Translations under genes and position numbers: made by a program | In this document: positions 7,879-17,447 of the stretch, one piece after another | How the letters are laid out: the number at the start of each line of letters is the position of its first letter | How positions within the stretch are numbered: the first letter of the stretch is position 1 | Notes under the pieces: model-generated | Database searches by the model: none | The model's input: the letters and a program-made list of their open reading frames with translations, nothing else | What the model was told of the DNA's origin: nothing | Assembly (NCBI RefSeq): GCF_900199455.1 | Contig: NZ_FZQR01000001.1 | Span: 558,001 to 622,000 of the forward strand | Length of the DNA stretch: 64,000 nucleotides | Source of the DNA: Mesorhizobium carmichaelinearum | GTDB taxonomy: Bacteria; Pseudomonadota; Alphaproteobacteria; Rhizobiales; Rhizobiaceae | Reading direction: 5' to 3'

Positions 7879-9765
7879 ATGAACTACAGGCGCGACATCG
7901 ATGGCCTGCGCGCTGTTGCGGTGCTGCCCGTGGTGCTCTTCCACTTCGGCGTGTCCGCCATTCCCGGCGGCTTCACCGGCGTCGACATCTTCTTCGTCAT
8001 ATCGGGCTATCTGATCAGCGGCAGCCTGCTCGACGATCTCGAGCGCGGCCAGTTCTCGATCGGCCGCTTCTACTGGCGCCGCGCGCGGCGCATCCTGCCG
8101 GCGCTGACCTTCGTCATCCTGCTTGCGAGCGTTGCGGCCTGGTTCATCCTGCTGCCGTCCGACCTCCACGAATACAGTCAGAGCGTGATCGCGGCCTCGA
8201 CCTTCTGGTCGAACATCTATTTCTGGAAAACGACCAACTATTTTTCCATCGACGCGGAATTGCGGCCGCTGCTGCACACATGGTCGCTTTCGGTCGAAGA
8301 GCAGTATTACATCTTCGCGCCGATCCTGGTGTATCTGATCTACCGATACGCCGCGAAGCGCTGGCTGACGATATTGCTGCCGATTGCCATAGGCAGCTTT
8401 GCCCTGGCGGTCATGGCAACCACGCTGGCGCCGACCGCCGGCTTCTACCTGCTGCCGACGCGCATCTGGGAACTGGCGCTGGGCGCCATGCTGATGCTGA
8501 GAAAGCCGCCGGCGCTTGCCAGCCGTCCGCTGACGGAACTGATCGGCCTCGCCGGTTTTGGCCTGATCGCCTTCGGCTTTCTGACGATTTCGGAGAGCGA
8601 CCCGTTTCCGGGCTACAATGCCCTGTTTCCCTGCATCGGAACGGCGCTGCTCATCTATGCGGGCCAGCCCCACGCCGACAGGCCGGTGCCGGTCGCCACG
8701 CAGGTGCTGCGGCTCACCCCGCTGGTATGGGTCGGGCTCATTTCCTATTCGCTCTACCTCGTTCACTGGCCGATCAATTCGTTCGTCCACTATCTCTCGC
8801 TGAAAGCCATCGGCGTGCCGACGATCGTGGCGATGACGGTGGCAAGCGTCGCCCTGGCGACATTCTCGTGGAAGTATGTCGAGCAACCCTTCCGTCAGAA
8901 GCGGGCGTTCACCGCCCCGCTGCCGATCTTCGCCTTCTCCGCGACAGCGATCGCCTTGCTGTGCGTCGGCGGCGTGGCCGGTGTGCTGGGCAAGGGTTTT
9001 CCACAACGGTTCCCGGACTTCTCGACAGAACGGGTCCTGGTGGGCGACTGGCGCAACGGCGTCTGTTTCAACGAGGGCGCGAATCGGATCGAGGACTGGA
9101 ACCTCGCCGACTGCACCCGCACGCATGGCTTTGCCACCAATGTGTTGCTGTGGGGCGATTCCTTCGCCGCTCACTATGTGTCGGGACTGGAGGCCAATGC
9201 TGAGAAGATCCAGGCCAATGTCATCCAGTACACCTATGCCGGCTGCCCACCCAACCTGAGCTACTTCTCCTATGCCCGGCCGGCCTGCACGCGCTTCAAC
9301 GAACGGGCGCTGTCGATCATCCGCGAGGCCAACATCCAGGCCGTGATCCTGAGCGGCCGCTGGACCGACTATCAGGCCAGGGGTTTTGACGGCCTGCAGA
9401 AGACGGTCGACCGGCTGCGCGACATGGGCGTGAAGGTCTATGTCATCGGTCAGTCTCCGGAATTCATCGCCGACGTCCAAAAAATCGCCTTCTTCGCAAA
9501 ACGGGAGCATGTCGCGAACACATCCTGGCCGATGGCCATGGATCCGGACATCAACAAGCAGGTGCTTCCCTTTACCAAAGGGGCCACTTTCATCGACCCG
9601 CTGGCCTATCTGTGCGACGCGGCCGGCTGTTCCTATGCCGACGCCGGCACCAGGCAGTTTCTCTACTTCGACTACGGTCATTTCTCGTCCGCCGGCGCGA
9701 CGCTCGCCATTTCGAAATACTGGCCAAGCTTTGCCGCCAGCAACAAAGTCGCGAAGGCAAAATAG
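7879..9765 (+). CDS. OafA/YrhL-type acyltransferase with C-terminal SGNH domain
   Basis: This is a 628-residue surface O-acyltransferase. The N-terminal part is an acyltransferase-3 membrane domain of about ten helices. It opens with YRRDIDGLRAVAVLPVVLFH and carries the conserved FFVISGYLI and WSLSVEEQYY motifs. A periplasmic SGNH hydrolase-like domain follows (from about residue 390), with the nucleophile in LLWGDSFAAHY and the D-x-x-H-x-S element in DYGHFSSAG. Such fusions transfer acetyl groups to lipopolysaccharide or other glycans. It closes a 5-kb envelope-modification block and may act on the same glycan as the upstream GT2/GtrA genes. Confidence 0.92.
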   Translation: MNYRRDIDGLRAVAVLPVVLFHFGVSAIPGGFTGVDIFFVISGYLISGSLLDDLERGQFSIGRFYWRRARRILPALTFVILLASVAAWFILLPSDLHEYSQSVIAASTFWSNIYFWKTTNYFSIDAELRPLLHTWSLSVEEQYYIFAPILVYLIYRYAAKRWLTILLPIAIGSFALAVMATTLAPTAGFYLLPTRIWELALGAMLMLRKPPALASRPLTELIGLAGFGLIAFGFLTISESDPFPGYNALFPCIGTALLIYAGQPHADRPVPVATQVLRLTPLVWVGLISYSLYLVHWPINSFVHYLSLKAIGVPTIVAMTVASVALATFSWKYVEQPFRQKRAFTAPLPIFAFSATAIALLCVGGVAGVLGKGFPQRFPDFSTERVLVGDWRNGVCFNEGANRIEDWNLADCTRTHGFATNVLLWGDSFAAHYVSGLEANAEKIQANVIQYTYAGCPPNLSYFSYARPACTRFNERALSIIREANIQAVILSGRWTDYQARGFDGLQKTVDRLRDMGVKVYVIGQSPEFIADVQKIAFFAKREHVANTSWPMAMDPDINKQVLPFTKGATFIDPLAYLCDAAGCSYADAGTRQFLYFDYGHFSSAGATLAISKYWPSFAASNKVAKAK

Positions 9766-9863
9766 GAATCGCGGACCAGCGCCGAGGGAACCGCTGAAGA
9801 GTGTGTTTCGAGAGCCGCTTTGCGATTGCCCGAAGGCCGACCCTCATGGTAACGAGGGCGCGC

Positions 9864-9937
9864 GCGGGTATGATGTAATGGTAGCCTGTCAGCTTCCCAA
9901 GCTGAACGCGCGGGTTCGATTCCCGCTACCCGCTCCA
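9864..9937 (+). tRNA. tRNA-Gly (CCC)
   Basis: The acceptor stem pairs GCGGGTA (9864-9870) with TACCCGC (9927-9933), followed by T and an encoded CCA. The anticodon arm is TCAGC-TTCCCAA-GCTGA, giving anticodon CCC. The T arm (GCGGG-TTCGATT-CCCGC) and the D loop with TAATGGTAG are canonical. Its 3' end is partly repeated at 11772-11792. Confidence 0.96.
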
Positions 9938-10009
9938 GACTCTCCGGAATTTCTCGTAATCAGGGTTTTGCCGGAATCTTGCGTATCAAATGTATCCGTC
10001 GCGGCGACT

Positions 10010-10915
10010 TCAGACCGATTCAATCAACTTGGTCAAAAACGTCGAGAACACGCGGACGCGTGGACTTTCTGAACTCGCGGGAGGTCGTATGAGCCAAATG
10101 TCGCCCCGACTGACTGCATAGTCGGCGAGCACCGTGCGAAGACGTCCATCCGCGATGGCACGCGCCGCGAGATAGTGGGGCAGTTGGGCAAGGCCGAGGC
10201 CGGCTATAGCGGCCAGCGCCACGGCTTCGATGTCGTTGAACACAGGCCCATTTGCTGGACGTCCGGGTGGCTTCCATCCTTTGAAGGCCCAATATTCCAG
10301 CCGGCCTGTCGTAGGGAACCGGAGACGCAGACAAGTATGGGCGGGTACGTCATCGGGCGTCTCGGGTGCCCCCCGTCGTTCCAGATAGGCGGGAGATCCG
10401 CAGGTGACGAACCGATGTGGCGCGAGCTTGCGCGCAATCAACCGAGAGTCTTCAAGGTCACCTGTGCGCAGGACTAGGTCAAAACCCCCTTCCACGATAT
10501 CCACCATCCGATCGTCCAGACTGACGTCGAGAACGACCTTGGGATAGGCCGCGATGAATTGATCGAGCGCTGGAACGATAATGCGGCGTCCCATGGCTGC
10601 CGGTATACTCACCTTCAATAACCCGCGCGGGAAGGTGCGTGTCTCGGCGATCGCATTCTCGGCTTCCTGAACATCTTCGATGATGCGCATCGCGCGTTCA
10701 AACAGAAGATTGCCTTCGCCGGTCAACGCGATGGAGCGAGTCGTACGGTGGAGAAGCCTGACACCAAGCCGGGCCTCCAGGCGAGCAACGGCCTTACCGA
10801 CCGCTGAAGCAGATACGCCAAGACGCCGCCCCGCCGCTGCGAAGCCGCCGGTCTCGACCGAAGCGACAAACGCCACCAAGCCGCTCATTGATTCGAGACT
10901 GCTAATTGCGGACAT
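10010..10915 (-). CDS. LysR-family transcriptional regulator
   Basis: This 301-residue regulator has an N-terminal winged helix-turn-helix (about residues 8-70, with FAAAGRRLGVSASAVGKAVARLEARLGVRLLHRTTR) and a periplasmic-binding-like effector domain (about 95-295). It belongs to the large subgroup of LysR proteins that often control neighbouring oxidoreductase or small metabolic genes. The only adjacent candidate target is the divergent SnoaL-like gene at 11225, across a 309-bp gap. The effector is unknown. Confidence 0.9.
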   Translation of the reverse strand: MSAISSLESMSGLVAFVASVETGGFAAAGRRLGVSASAVGKAVARLEARLGVRLLHRTTRSIALTGEGNLLFERAMRIIEDVQEAENAIAETRTFPRGLLKVSIPAAMGRRIIVPALDQFIAAYPKVVLDVSLDDRMVDIVEGGFDLVLRTGDLEDSRLIARKLAPHRFVTCGSPAYLERRGAPETPDDVPAHTCLRLRFPTTGRLEYWAFKGWKPPGRPANGPVFNDIEAVALAAIAGLGLAQLPHYLAARAIADGRLRTVLADYAVSRGDIWLIRPPASSESPRVRVFSTFLTKLIESV

Positions 10916-11224
10916 TTCGTCCGTATTATTCGGTCAAAGGCACCCATTCCGTCAACAAGAGACTTGCCCGATATTGCGTCCGGGAAGGATCAACCCTTCG
11001 GCCAGCCTGGTCGCGTCAAGGTTTACCTAGCAGGCAAACGGAATGGAGCAGGTTGTGCAAAATGCAAATTTGGTGAGCCGGGAAACGCCATCGTTCCGTG
11101 AAATTCAAACCGACGACCGGCCGACCTTTACCACAACCATCTTGTGAAGGTCGGCAGGACAAGCGCCGCTCAAGTGTTCAACATTTCCTAACTTAACGCC
11201 ACTCGCTTACCCAGGAGAACAGAC
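10916..11224. other. Divergent intergenic region between LysR and SnoaL-like genes
   Basis: This 309-bp stretch has no gene. It should contain the LysR promoter and the promoter of the SnoaL-like gene. Its one clear structure is the hairpin at 11121-11154. I could not pick out a convincing LysR box or a sigma-70 promoter. Confidence 0.4.
11121..11154. promoter_or_regulatory. Inverted repeat upstream of the SnoaL-like gene
   Basis: The arms CCGACCTT and AAGGTCGG enclose inner arms CACAA and TTGTG around a CCATC loop, with a 3-nt bulge on one side. It ends 70 bp before the SnoaL-like start. With no T tract, an operator or a structured 5' UTR is more likely than a terminator. Confidence 0.45.
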
Positions 11225-11635
11225 ATGAAAGACAGCAAGCGCCTCATGGAGCGGTTCGTCGAGTTTATCAACACTGCGAGCGAAAAGCTCGCCGAGGAAC
11301 TCATCTCTCCGAAAGCAATGTTCCACGTTCCCGGTCGTCCCGAGCCGGTGACTGGACCGGCCGGCTATCTCGAGATCATCGGAATGATGCGCGGCGGCTT
11401 TCCTGACATCCAGTGGACTCTCGAGGAGACGATCACCGAGGGAGGCAACGTTGCCGCGCGCTTCACCATGAGAGGCACACATCAAGGGAGCTTCTTCGGC
11501 GTTCCACCCACGGGAAAGAAAATCGCCGTCCAGGCGATGAATTTCTATCACTGGTCGAATGGACAGATCGTCGGCGAACGTGGGCAGCCGGACTTGTTGG
11601 GGCTACTGCAACAAATCGGCGCCGCACCCATGTGA
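11225..11635 (+). CDS. SnoaL-like / ester cyclase family protein (NTF2 fold)
   Basis: This 136-residue single-domain protein has the cystatin/NTF2-like alpha+beta barrel pattern of the SnoaL-like family: an N-terminal helical part, GPAGYLEIIGMMRGGFPDIQWTLEETI, then RFTMRGTHQGSFFGVPPTGKKI and a C-terminal strand with FYHWSNGQI. Family members include polyketide cyclases and many uncharacterised proteins binding small hydrophobic ligands. The ribosome site CAGGAG lies just upstream. It faces a LysR regulator that may control it. The substrate is unknown. Confidence 0.82.
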   Translation: MKDSKRLMERFVEFINTASEKLAEELISPKAMFHVPGRPEPVTGPAGYLEIIGMMRGGFPDIQWTLEETITEGGNVAARFTMRGTHQGSFFGVPPTGKKIAVQAMNFYHWSNGQIVGERGQPDLLGLLQQIGAAPM

Positions 11636-11689
11636 CGTGTGGTGCATGCCCCCTGCATCGAGATGGTAGCCGATGACTGAACCGGGCCG

Positions 11690-11760
11690 ATGGTCGCGAG
11701 ACAGCTCGGCATGAGCGAGGCCACGATGCGCTGGCGCCTCGCTTTTGAGGACGCCCTTCA
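11690..11760 (+). pseudogene. Remnant of an AraC-type helix-turn-helix
   Basis: Starting at ATG 11690, a short in-frame stretch reads MVARQLGMSEATMRWRLAFE. This matches the recognition-helix region of AraC-family regulators (pattern VARxLGMSxRTLxRRLxxE). No flanking domain is recognisable on either side. It looks like a fragment left after deletion, next to the tRNA 3'-end relic. Confidence 0.45.
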
Positions 11761-11771
11761 CCCGCTCCATT

Positions 11772-11792
11772 TGAACGCGCTACCCGCTCCAG
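11772..11792 (+). repeat. Relic of the tRNA-Gly 3' end
   Basis: The 21 bases here equal tRNA-Gly positions 9904-9911 joined directly to 9927-9939. In other words they are the 3' end of the tRNA gene with the 15-bp T arm missing. The order TGAACGCG then CTACCCGCTCCAG is exact. It probably marks an old attachment site or tRNA duplication. Confidence 0.7.
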
Positions 11793-11874
11793 CATGTGGC
11801 CGGAGATTTTGCTGCTGAATTTGGTCCGTCTGAAAACCTGACAGCGGAACCGGCACGGAATTGGTCAGGCACGC

Positions 11875-12636
11875 CTAAGCCTGGCCAATGCGCATCTGCT
11901 TCTTGAGGAGGAACCGGGCGAGGTTTTTGATATTTCGCGGCGCCACCTTCTTGGGGAGATGCGCCAGTAGGCCCTTGGATTTGGCGTCGCTCTGGAACCG
12001 CTCGGCCCACTCTTCGGTGCAGCTGTCGCGCTGTAACCGCAAATTCGTCTCGAACCCGCCATTCGGCATTTCAACCGACAACTGCCGGGCCACCGATGCA
12101 ATGTAAGGACGAGGGTCGTCCAACAGATCTTCATAAAACAAATGGTCGTAAGGCAGGTCGGCCATGTGCAGATAGGCTTCCCAGAAGGCATAGCTCTGCC
12201 CGATCAGGAAATAGGCCTGGCAGATACCGGCGAAGTCGTATTGCGGAACCAGATCCGCGCCGTCCATCGTGCTTCTCCAACGACCTGACGCCTTTGCCCG
12301 GCAATAGGAGATCGCCTGGCGAAGGCGGTCCCGCCGTTCCAGCAGGATCAAACCCATGGCATGGCGTCGGACGCATTCAGCGAGGAAGTCGGCTCCATAT
12401 TTGGCCTGCGACCAGTGAAGGTGCCGCGGAAACAGCTTTACAGCGAATCTGCCATTTTCGGTCCCGCCGCGATCGATCACAGCGGACAGGAGCTCGTCGA
12501 AGGATTTCGGCCTGCATCCCAGCGTGTCCGTATCGAGCCATTCGGCCGACTGACCCAATATTCCGGTGCTGTTTGCCAGACTGCCTAGCCATTCGGAGCC
12601 GCTGCGGGCTTCGGTCAGTATCGCCACACCTTTCAT
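11875..12636 (-). CDS. Stf0-family sulfotransferase
   Basis: This 253-residue PAPS-dependent sulfotransferase candidate begins with the 5'-phosphosulfate loop (ILTEARSGSEWLGSL, residues 6-20). The central segment LILLERRDRLRQAISYCRAKASGRW resembles the 3'-phosphate-binding RRD..QA.S motif of Stf0 proteins, and it ends with an FYEDLLDDP element. Mycobacterial Stf0 sulfates trehalose. Rhizobial homologues are associated with sulfation of surface or signal carbohydrates, but the acceptor here is unknown. It lies just past the tRNA relic in an accessory-looking patch. Confidence 0.8.
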   Translation of the reverse strand: MKGVAILTEARSGSEWLGSLANSTGILGQSAEWLDTDTLGCRPKSFDELLSAVIDRGGTENGRFAVKLFPRHLHWSQAKYGADFLAECVRRHAMGLILLERRDRLRQAISYCRAKASGRWRSTMDGADLVPQYDFAGICQAYFLIGQSYAFWEAYLHMADLPYDHLFYEDLLDDPRPYIASVARQLSVEMPNGGFETNLRLQRDSCTEEWAERFQSDAKSKGLLAHLPKKVAPRNIKNLARFLLKKQMRIGQA

Positions 12637-12920
12637 GCGTGCCGATCGCCCCTGGTCTGTAAACGTGTCGCCGACGTTACGGGATATGATTCTGCTCCTT
12701 GATAGGCCCTCGGCATGGTCTGCCTGACAGCATTCGATTAGTAAAGTCTAATATGATTCTGCCAATTCGATCCTAGGCTAAGTGGGGGCCCATTCCGTCA
12801 CGGTTGGGTGATCGGTGCCAGCCCCGGCACCGATTGCAAGACGCAAGCCTTGGACCCTGAAAATCGACGCGTTGACGACACCGGCCACGCTGCGGTGGCC
12901 GGCCTTTCGTCAACGGTTCG

Positions 12921-13250
12921 TCACCAGACGCCGAGCCAAACCCGCTCGCGCCAGCAACGGACATGGCGGCGCCCATGGCGCCAGTACCGACGGCAAACCC
13001 GTCTCCAGCCGTGGCGCCGTCTTCCTCCGTGATGGCGGCGATGCCAGCGATCCCAGTGACGATGGGAGACCTGCTCCACCTCGACCCCGTCATCCCCTTC
13101 GAAGACAGCCGGATCCGGCTTGTCCAGTTCATCGAGAATTCCATTGCCCTGGGGAATACCGGCAACCGCGCGGCCGGGTCCGACTGCGGCCGCCAACGCC
13201 ACTGCCCCCGCAACGCCCAGCATTCCAGTGAGAAATAACCGACGTTCCAT
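12921..13250 (-). CDS. Arg/His/Trp-rich Tat-signal protein
   Basis: This encodes 109 residues. The N-terminus is a twin-arginine signal (RRLFLTG at residues 3-9, then a hydrophobic stretch to about 28). An acidic linker follows (DELDKPDPAVFEGDDGVEVEQ). The last 45 residues are dominated by Arg, His and Trp (RHWDRWHRRHHGGRRRH and further RRYWRHGRR). Annotations of similar rhizobial proteins as protamine-like reflect composition only. The His/Arg tail suggests metal, haem or polyanion binding in the periplasm. ATG at 13250 is chosen because it places the RR motif correctly; longer starts do not. Confidence 0.68.
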   Translation of the reverse strand: MERRLFLTGMLGVAGAVALAAAVGPGRAVAGIPQGNGILDELDKPDPAVFEGDDGVEVEQVSHRHWDRWHRRHHGGRRRHGWRRVCRRYWRHGRRHVRCWRERVWLGVW

Positions 13251-13356
13251 CAAAACCTCCCGAGTTGTTGACATCGGCACCTCGTTCCCTCGCCCAAAAC
13301 GGGCTCCAGCGAGAATGCCGATTGGGCCTGAACGCACGAGTGCACTTGTTGTTCCA

Positions 13357-14346
13357 TCACCCCACTTCGCGCAGGATGAAATCGTGCAGCATCTTGGCGG
13401 CCGGCGACAGTGCGCGATTCCTGACCGTGATCAGGCTGTAGGGCCTGACCTCGATGTCGAATTCGGTCTGCACGACGTCGATGGCGCCGGCGAGCCCATC
13501 GGGGTTCTGGATGAATTTCGCCACCTGCACCGAAACCGGCGCGATGGCGTCGGACTGTGCGACCATGACCAGCGTCAGCAGCAGCGAACTGGTGTTGAGG
13601 ATCCGGTCCGGCAGCGCGATGTTGCGGTTGAGGAAATTGCTCTCCATCGCCTGGCGCAAAGGCGAGCCACCCGACTGGAAGACCCAGTCATAGGCGGCGG
13701 TGTCTTCCAGCCGCACCACGCTGCCCCTGGTGAGCGGGTGGCCACGGCGTACGATCAGGCAGGCTTTCTCGACGCCGATGACACGCGATTCGAACAGCCG
13801 CGGATTGAGATCGTCGGGGATGCGCGCGATGATGAAATCGTGGCGCGTGGCGATCAGTTCGCGCGCCAGCACATTGGAGGTCTCGACCTGCATGGTGATC
13901 TCGATGCGCGGATAGATGCGGCGGATTTCGCGGATCGCCGGCACCGCCAGCTCGATCGCAGGTGCCGTCACGGCACCGAGAAACACGGAACCGCCCTTGC
14001 CCGCCTTGAGCTCGGAAATTTCGCGGTCGACCTCGCGCATCTCCAGCAGGATCGAGCGCGCACGCCTGGCCAGCGCCTTGCCGTAGGGCGTCAGCGTGAT
14101 GCCGCGTGGCAGCCTCTCGCACAGCTTGACCTCGAGCACCGCCTCCATCTCGGCGATCATGCGCGATGCCGCCGGCTGTGAAATGTTCATGACCTGCGCC
14201 GCCGCGCTCACCCGGCCATGGTCGTCGAGCGCGACGATCATACGCATGTGACGCAGGCTGAGACCACTGCGCAGCAGGGTTTCGCCATCACCCGGAGTTT
14301 CATTGTAACCATTTGAAATTGAAGACGGATTCCGTAACGCCGCCAT
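13357..14346 (-). CDS. gbpR: LysR-family regulator of the chvE-ggu locus (GbpR-like)
   Basis: This is a LysR protein of about 329 residues with the helix-turn-helix near the start (SLRHMRMIVALDDHGRVSAAAQVMNISQPAASRMIAEME) and an effector domain after about residue 120. It is transcribed away from chvE across a 312-bp gap. In Agrobacterium the LysR regulator GbpR holds exactly this position and controls chvE in response to sugars, so the same role is inferred. ATG at 14346 is preferred. Longer in-frame starts exist up to 14475 but run through the likely operator region. Confidence 0.82.
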   Translation of the reverse strand: MAALRNPSSISNGYNETPGDGETLLRSGLSLRHMRMIVALDDHGRVSAAAQVMNISQPAASRMIAEMEAVLEVKLCERLPRGITLTPYGKALARRARSILLEMREVDREISELKAGKGGSVFLGAVTAPAIELAVPAIREIRRIYPRIEITMQVETSNVLARELIATRHDFIIARIPDDLNPRLFESRVIGVEKACLIVRRGHPLTRGSVVRLEDTAAYDWVFQSGGSPLRQAMESNFLNRNIALPDRILNTSSLLLTLVMVAQSDAIAPVSVQVAKFIQNPDGLAGAIDVVQTEFDIEVRPYSLITVRNRALSPAAKMLHDFILREVG

Positions 14347-14658
14347 TGTCTTCCCAGCCTCCACATGCGACCCCCTGGCATTTGCCAGCAATCTGTCATG
14401 CCTCATAACATATACCGCTCTCGGTATAGCAACCATCAAAGATCGCATTTGACAGTTATGGCAAAAGGGTCGCAACGTCAGCGCGTTCCGAGACGCAACG
14501 GTCGCCGACGATAAAAATCGTATCGATTGAAATCAGCGGCTCGGGGCCATGGGAGGATACCGGAGATCGATATGACGGCAGTGGTGCCTTGGCGCTTCTG
14601 CACGATTGCGCGGCCCGCGACCCCCGGGGTGCCGTGTCCATCAACCAGGGAGAGTTAC
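14347..14658. promoter_or_regulatory. Divergent gbpR-chvE control region
   Basis: This 312-bp region contains no gene. It holds a perfect inverted repeat, TATACCG-CTCT-CGGTATA, at 14411-14428, 65 bp upstream of the gbpR start. It is the best candidate for a GbpR operator. A purine-rich ribosome site (AGGGAGAG, 14647-14654) sits before the chvE GTG start. Confidence 0.5.
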
Positions 14659-15729
14659 GTGAAAATCATCAAGACACTGGCCGCAGTCGCGGCGCTTGGC
14701 ATCGCTGCCATGACCTATTCGGCGCACGCAGCCGACAAGGGTCTTGTCGGCGTGCTGATGCCGACCAAGGAATCGCAGCGCTGGATCAATGACGGCGACG
14801 CCGTCAAGTCCCAGCTCGAGGCTCTCGGCTACACGGTCGACCTGCAGTACGCGCAGAACGACATCCCCAACCAGCTCAGCCAGCTGGAAAACGAAATCAC
14901 CAAAGGCCCGAAGGCGCTGATCATCGCCTCGATCGACGGCACCACCCTGTCGGATGCGCTGCAGAAGGCCGCTGACGCGGGCGTCGTCGTCGTCGCCTAT
15001 GACCGCCTGATCAAGAAGACCAAGAATGTCGACTACTACACCACCTTCGACAATTTCGGCGTCGGCGTGATCCAGGCGAATTCGCTGGTCAAGGGCCTTA
15101 AGGAGCGTTTCCCGAACACCAAGCCGTGGAATGTCGAACTGTTCGGCGGCTCGCCCGACGACAACAACGCCTTCTTCTTCTACAATGGTGCGATTTCCGT
15201 GCTGCAGCCGTTGATCGACAACGGCTCGATCAAGATCAAGTCCGGCCAGACCGGCATGGACAAGGTCGGCACGCTGCGCTGGCTGGCGGCCACCGCCCAG
15301 GCACGCATGGACAACCTCCTGTCGGCCAACTACTCGGACGGCAGCCGCGTCGATGGCGTTCTGTCGCCCTATGATGGCCTGTCGCGCGGCATCACCGCCT
15401 CGCTGCGCGCCGTGGGCTACGGCACGGCCGCTCAGCCCTGGCCGATCGTGACCGGCCAGGACGCCGAGACCGCTTCGGTCAAGCTGATCATCTCGGGCGA
15501 GCAGTACTCGACCGTGTTCAAGGACACCCGCGAACTGGCCAAGGCGACGGTCGGTCTGGTCGACAAGGTGCTCTCGGGCGGCAAGGCGGAAGGCCTCGAC
15601 GAAAAGACCTACAACAACGACGTCAAGGTCGTTCCCTCGATCCTGCTGACGCCGCATGATGTCGACAAGTCGAACTACCAGAAGCTGGTCGTCGACTCCG
15701 GCTACATCAAGGCCGAAGACCTGAAGTAA
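14659..15729 (+). CDS. chvE: ChvE-type periplasmic multiple-sugar-binding protein
   Basis: This 356-residue periplasmic binding protein starts with a signal peptide (cleavage around AHA, residue 22). The type I binding fold opens with [19 protein letters not shown], and [18 protein letters not shown] and VVAYDRLI are typical of ChvE/xylose-type proteins. ChvE binds glucose, galactose, arabinose and related sugars for the GguAB importer. In Agrobacterium it also signals to VirA; no vir genes are visible here. GTG at 14659 is supported by the AGGGAGAG site 5-12 bp upstream. A strong terminator follows it, so it is probably more abundant than the transporter. Confidence 0.93.
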   Translation: MKIIKTLAAVAALGIAAMTYSAHAADKGLVGVLMPTKESQRWINDGDAVKSQLEALGYTVDLQYAQNDIPNQLSQLENEITKGPKALIIASIDGTTLSDALQKAADAGVVVVAYDRLIKKTKNVDYYTTFDNFGVGVIQANSLVKGLKERFPNTKPWNVELFGGSPDDNNAFFFYNGAISVLQPLIDNGSIKIKSGQTGMDKVGTLRWLAATAQARMDNLLSANYSDGSRVDGVLSPYDGLSRGITASLRAVGYGTAAQPWPIVTGQDAETASVKLIISGEQYSTVFKDTRELAKATVGLVDKVLSGGKAEGLDEKTYNNDVKVVPSILLTPHDVDKSNYQKLVVDSGYIKAEDLK

Positions 15730-15746
15730 TCTCGGTTATAAAATCA

Positions 15747-15775
15747 GGGGTCCTGCGCAACGCAGGACCCCTTTT
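15747..15775 (+). terminator. Intrinsic terminator between chvE and gguA
   Basis: A perfect hairpin (GGGGTCCTGCG, loop CAA, CGCAGGACCCC) is followed by TTTT. It lies 18 bp after the chvE stop and 140 bp before gguA. Partial read-through would give excess binding protein over transporter. Confidence 0.88.
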
Positions 15776-15813
15776 CGTTCACAAGCGACCCCGGTATTGT
15801 TTCTGCCGGCCTA

Positions 15814-15893
15814 GAGCAATTCCAGGAAAAGTGCGTAGCGGTTTTCCCGGGAAAAAGCGTAGCGCTTTCCCCTGGGAATTGCGTAAAAACAAG
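15814..15893 (+). repeat. Interspersed palindromic repeat (family 1, copy 1)
   Basis: This starts with GAGCAATTCCAGGAAAAGTG and ends with GGAATTGCGTAAAAAC, with internal CGGTTTTCCCGGGAAAA and AGCGCTTTCCC palindromes. Related copies lie at 18740 and 34141 in this window. Such elements are scattered between genes in Rhizobiales. Confidence 0.78.
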
Positions 15894-15914
15894 AAAGTCT
15901 AGGAGCTTGCCCTG

Positions 15915-17443
<1,529 letters not shown>

Positions 17444-17447
<4 letters not shown>

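Noticed and set aside
7645..9681. A 678-codon open frame antisense to the acyltransferase gene
   Set aside because: It covers the same bases as a protein with clear acyltransferase and SGNH motifs, and shows only Arg/Asp/Gln-rich noise.
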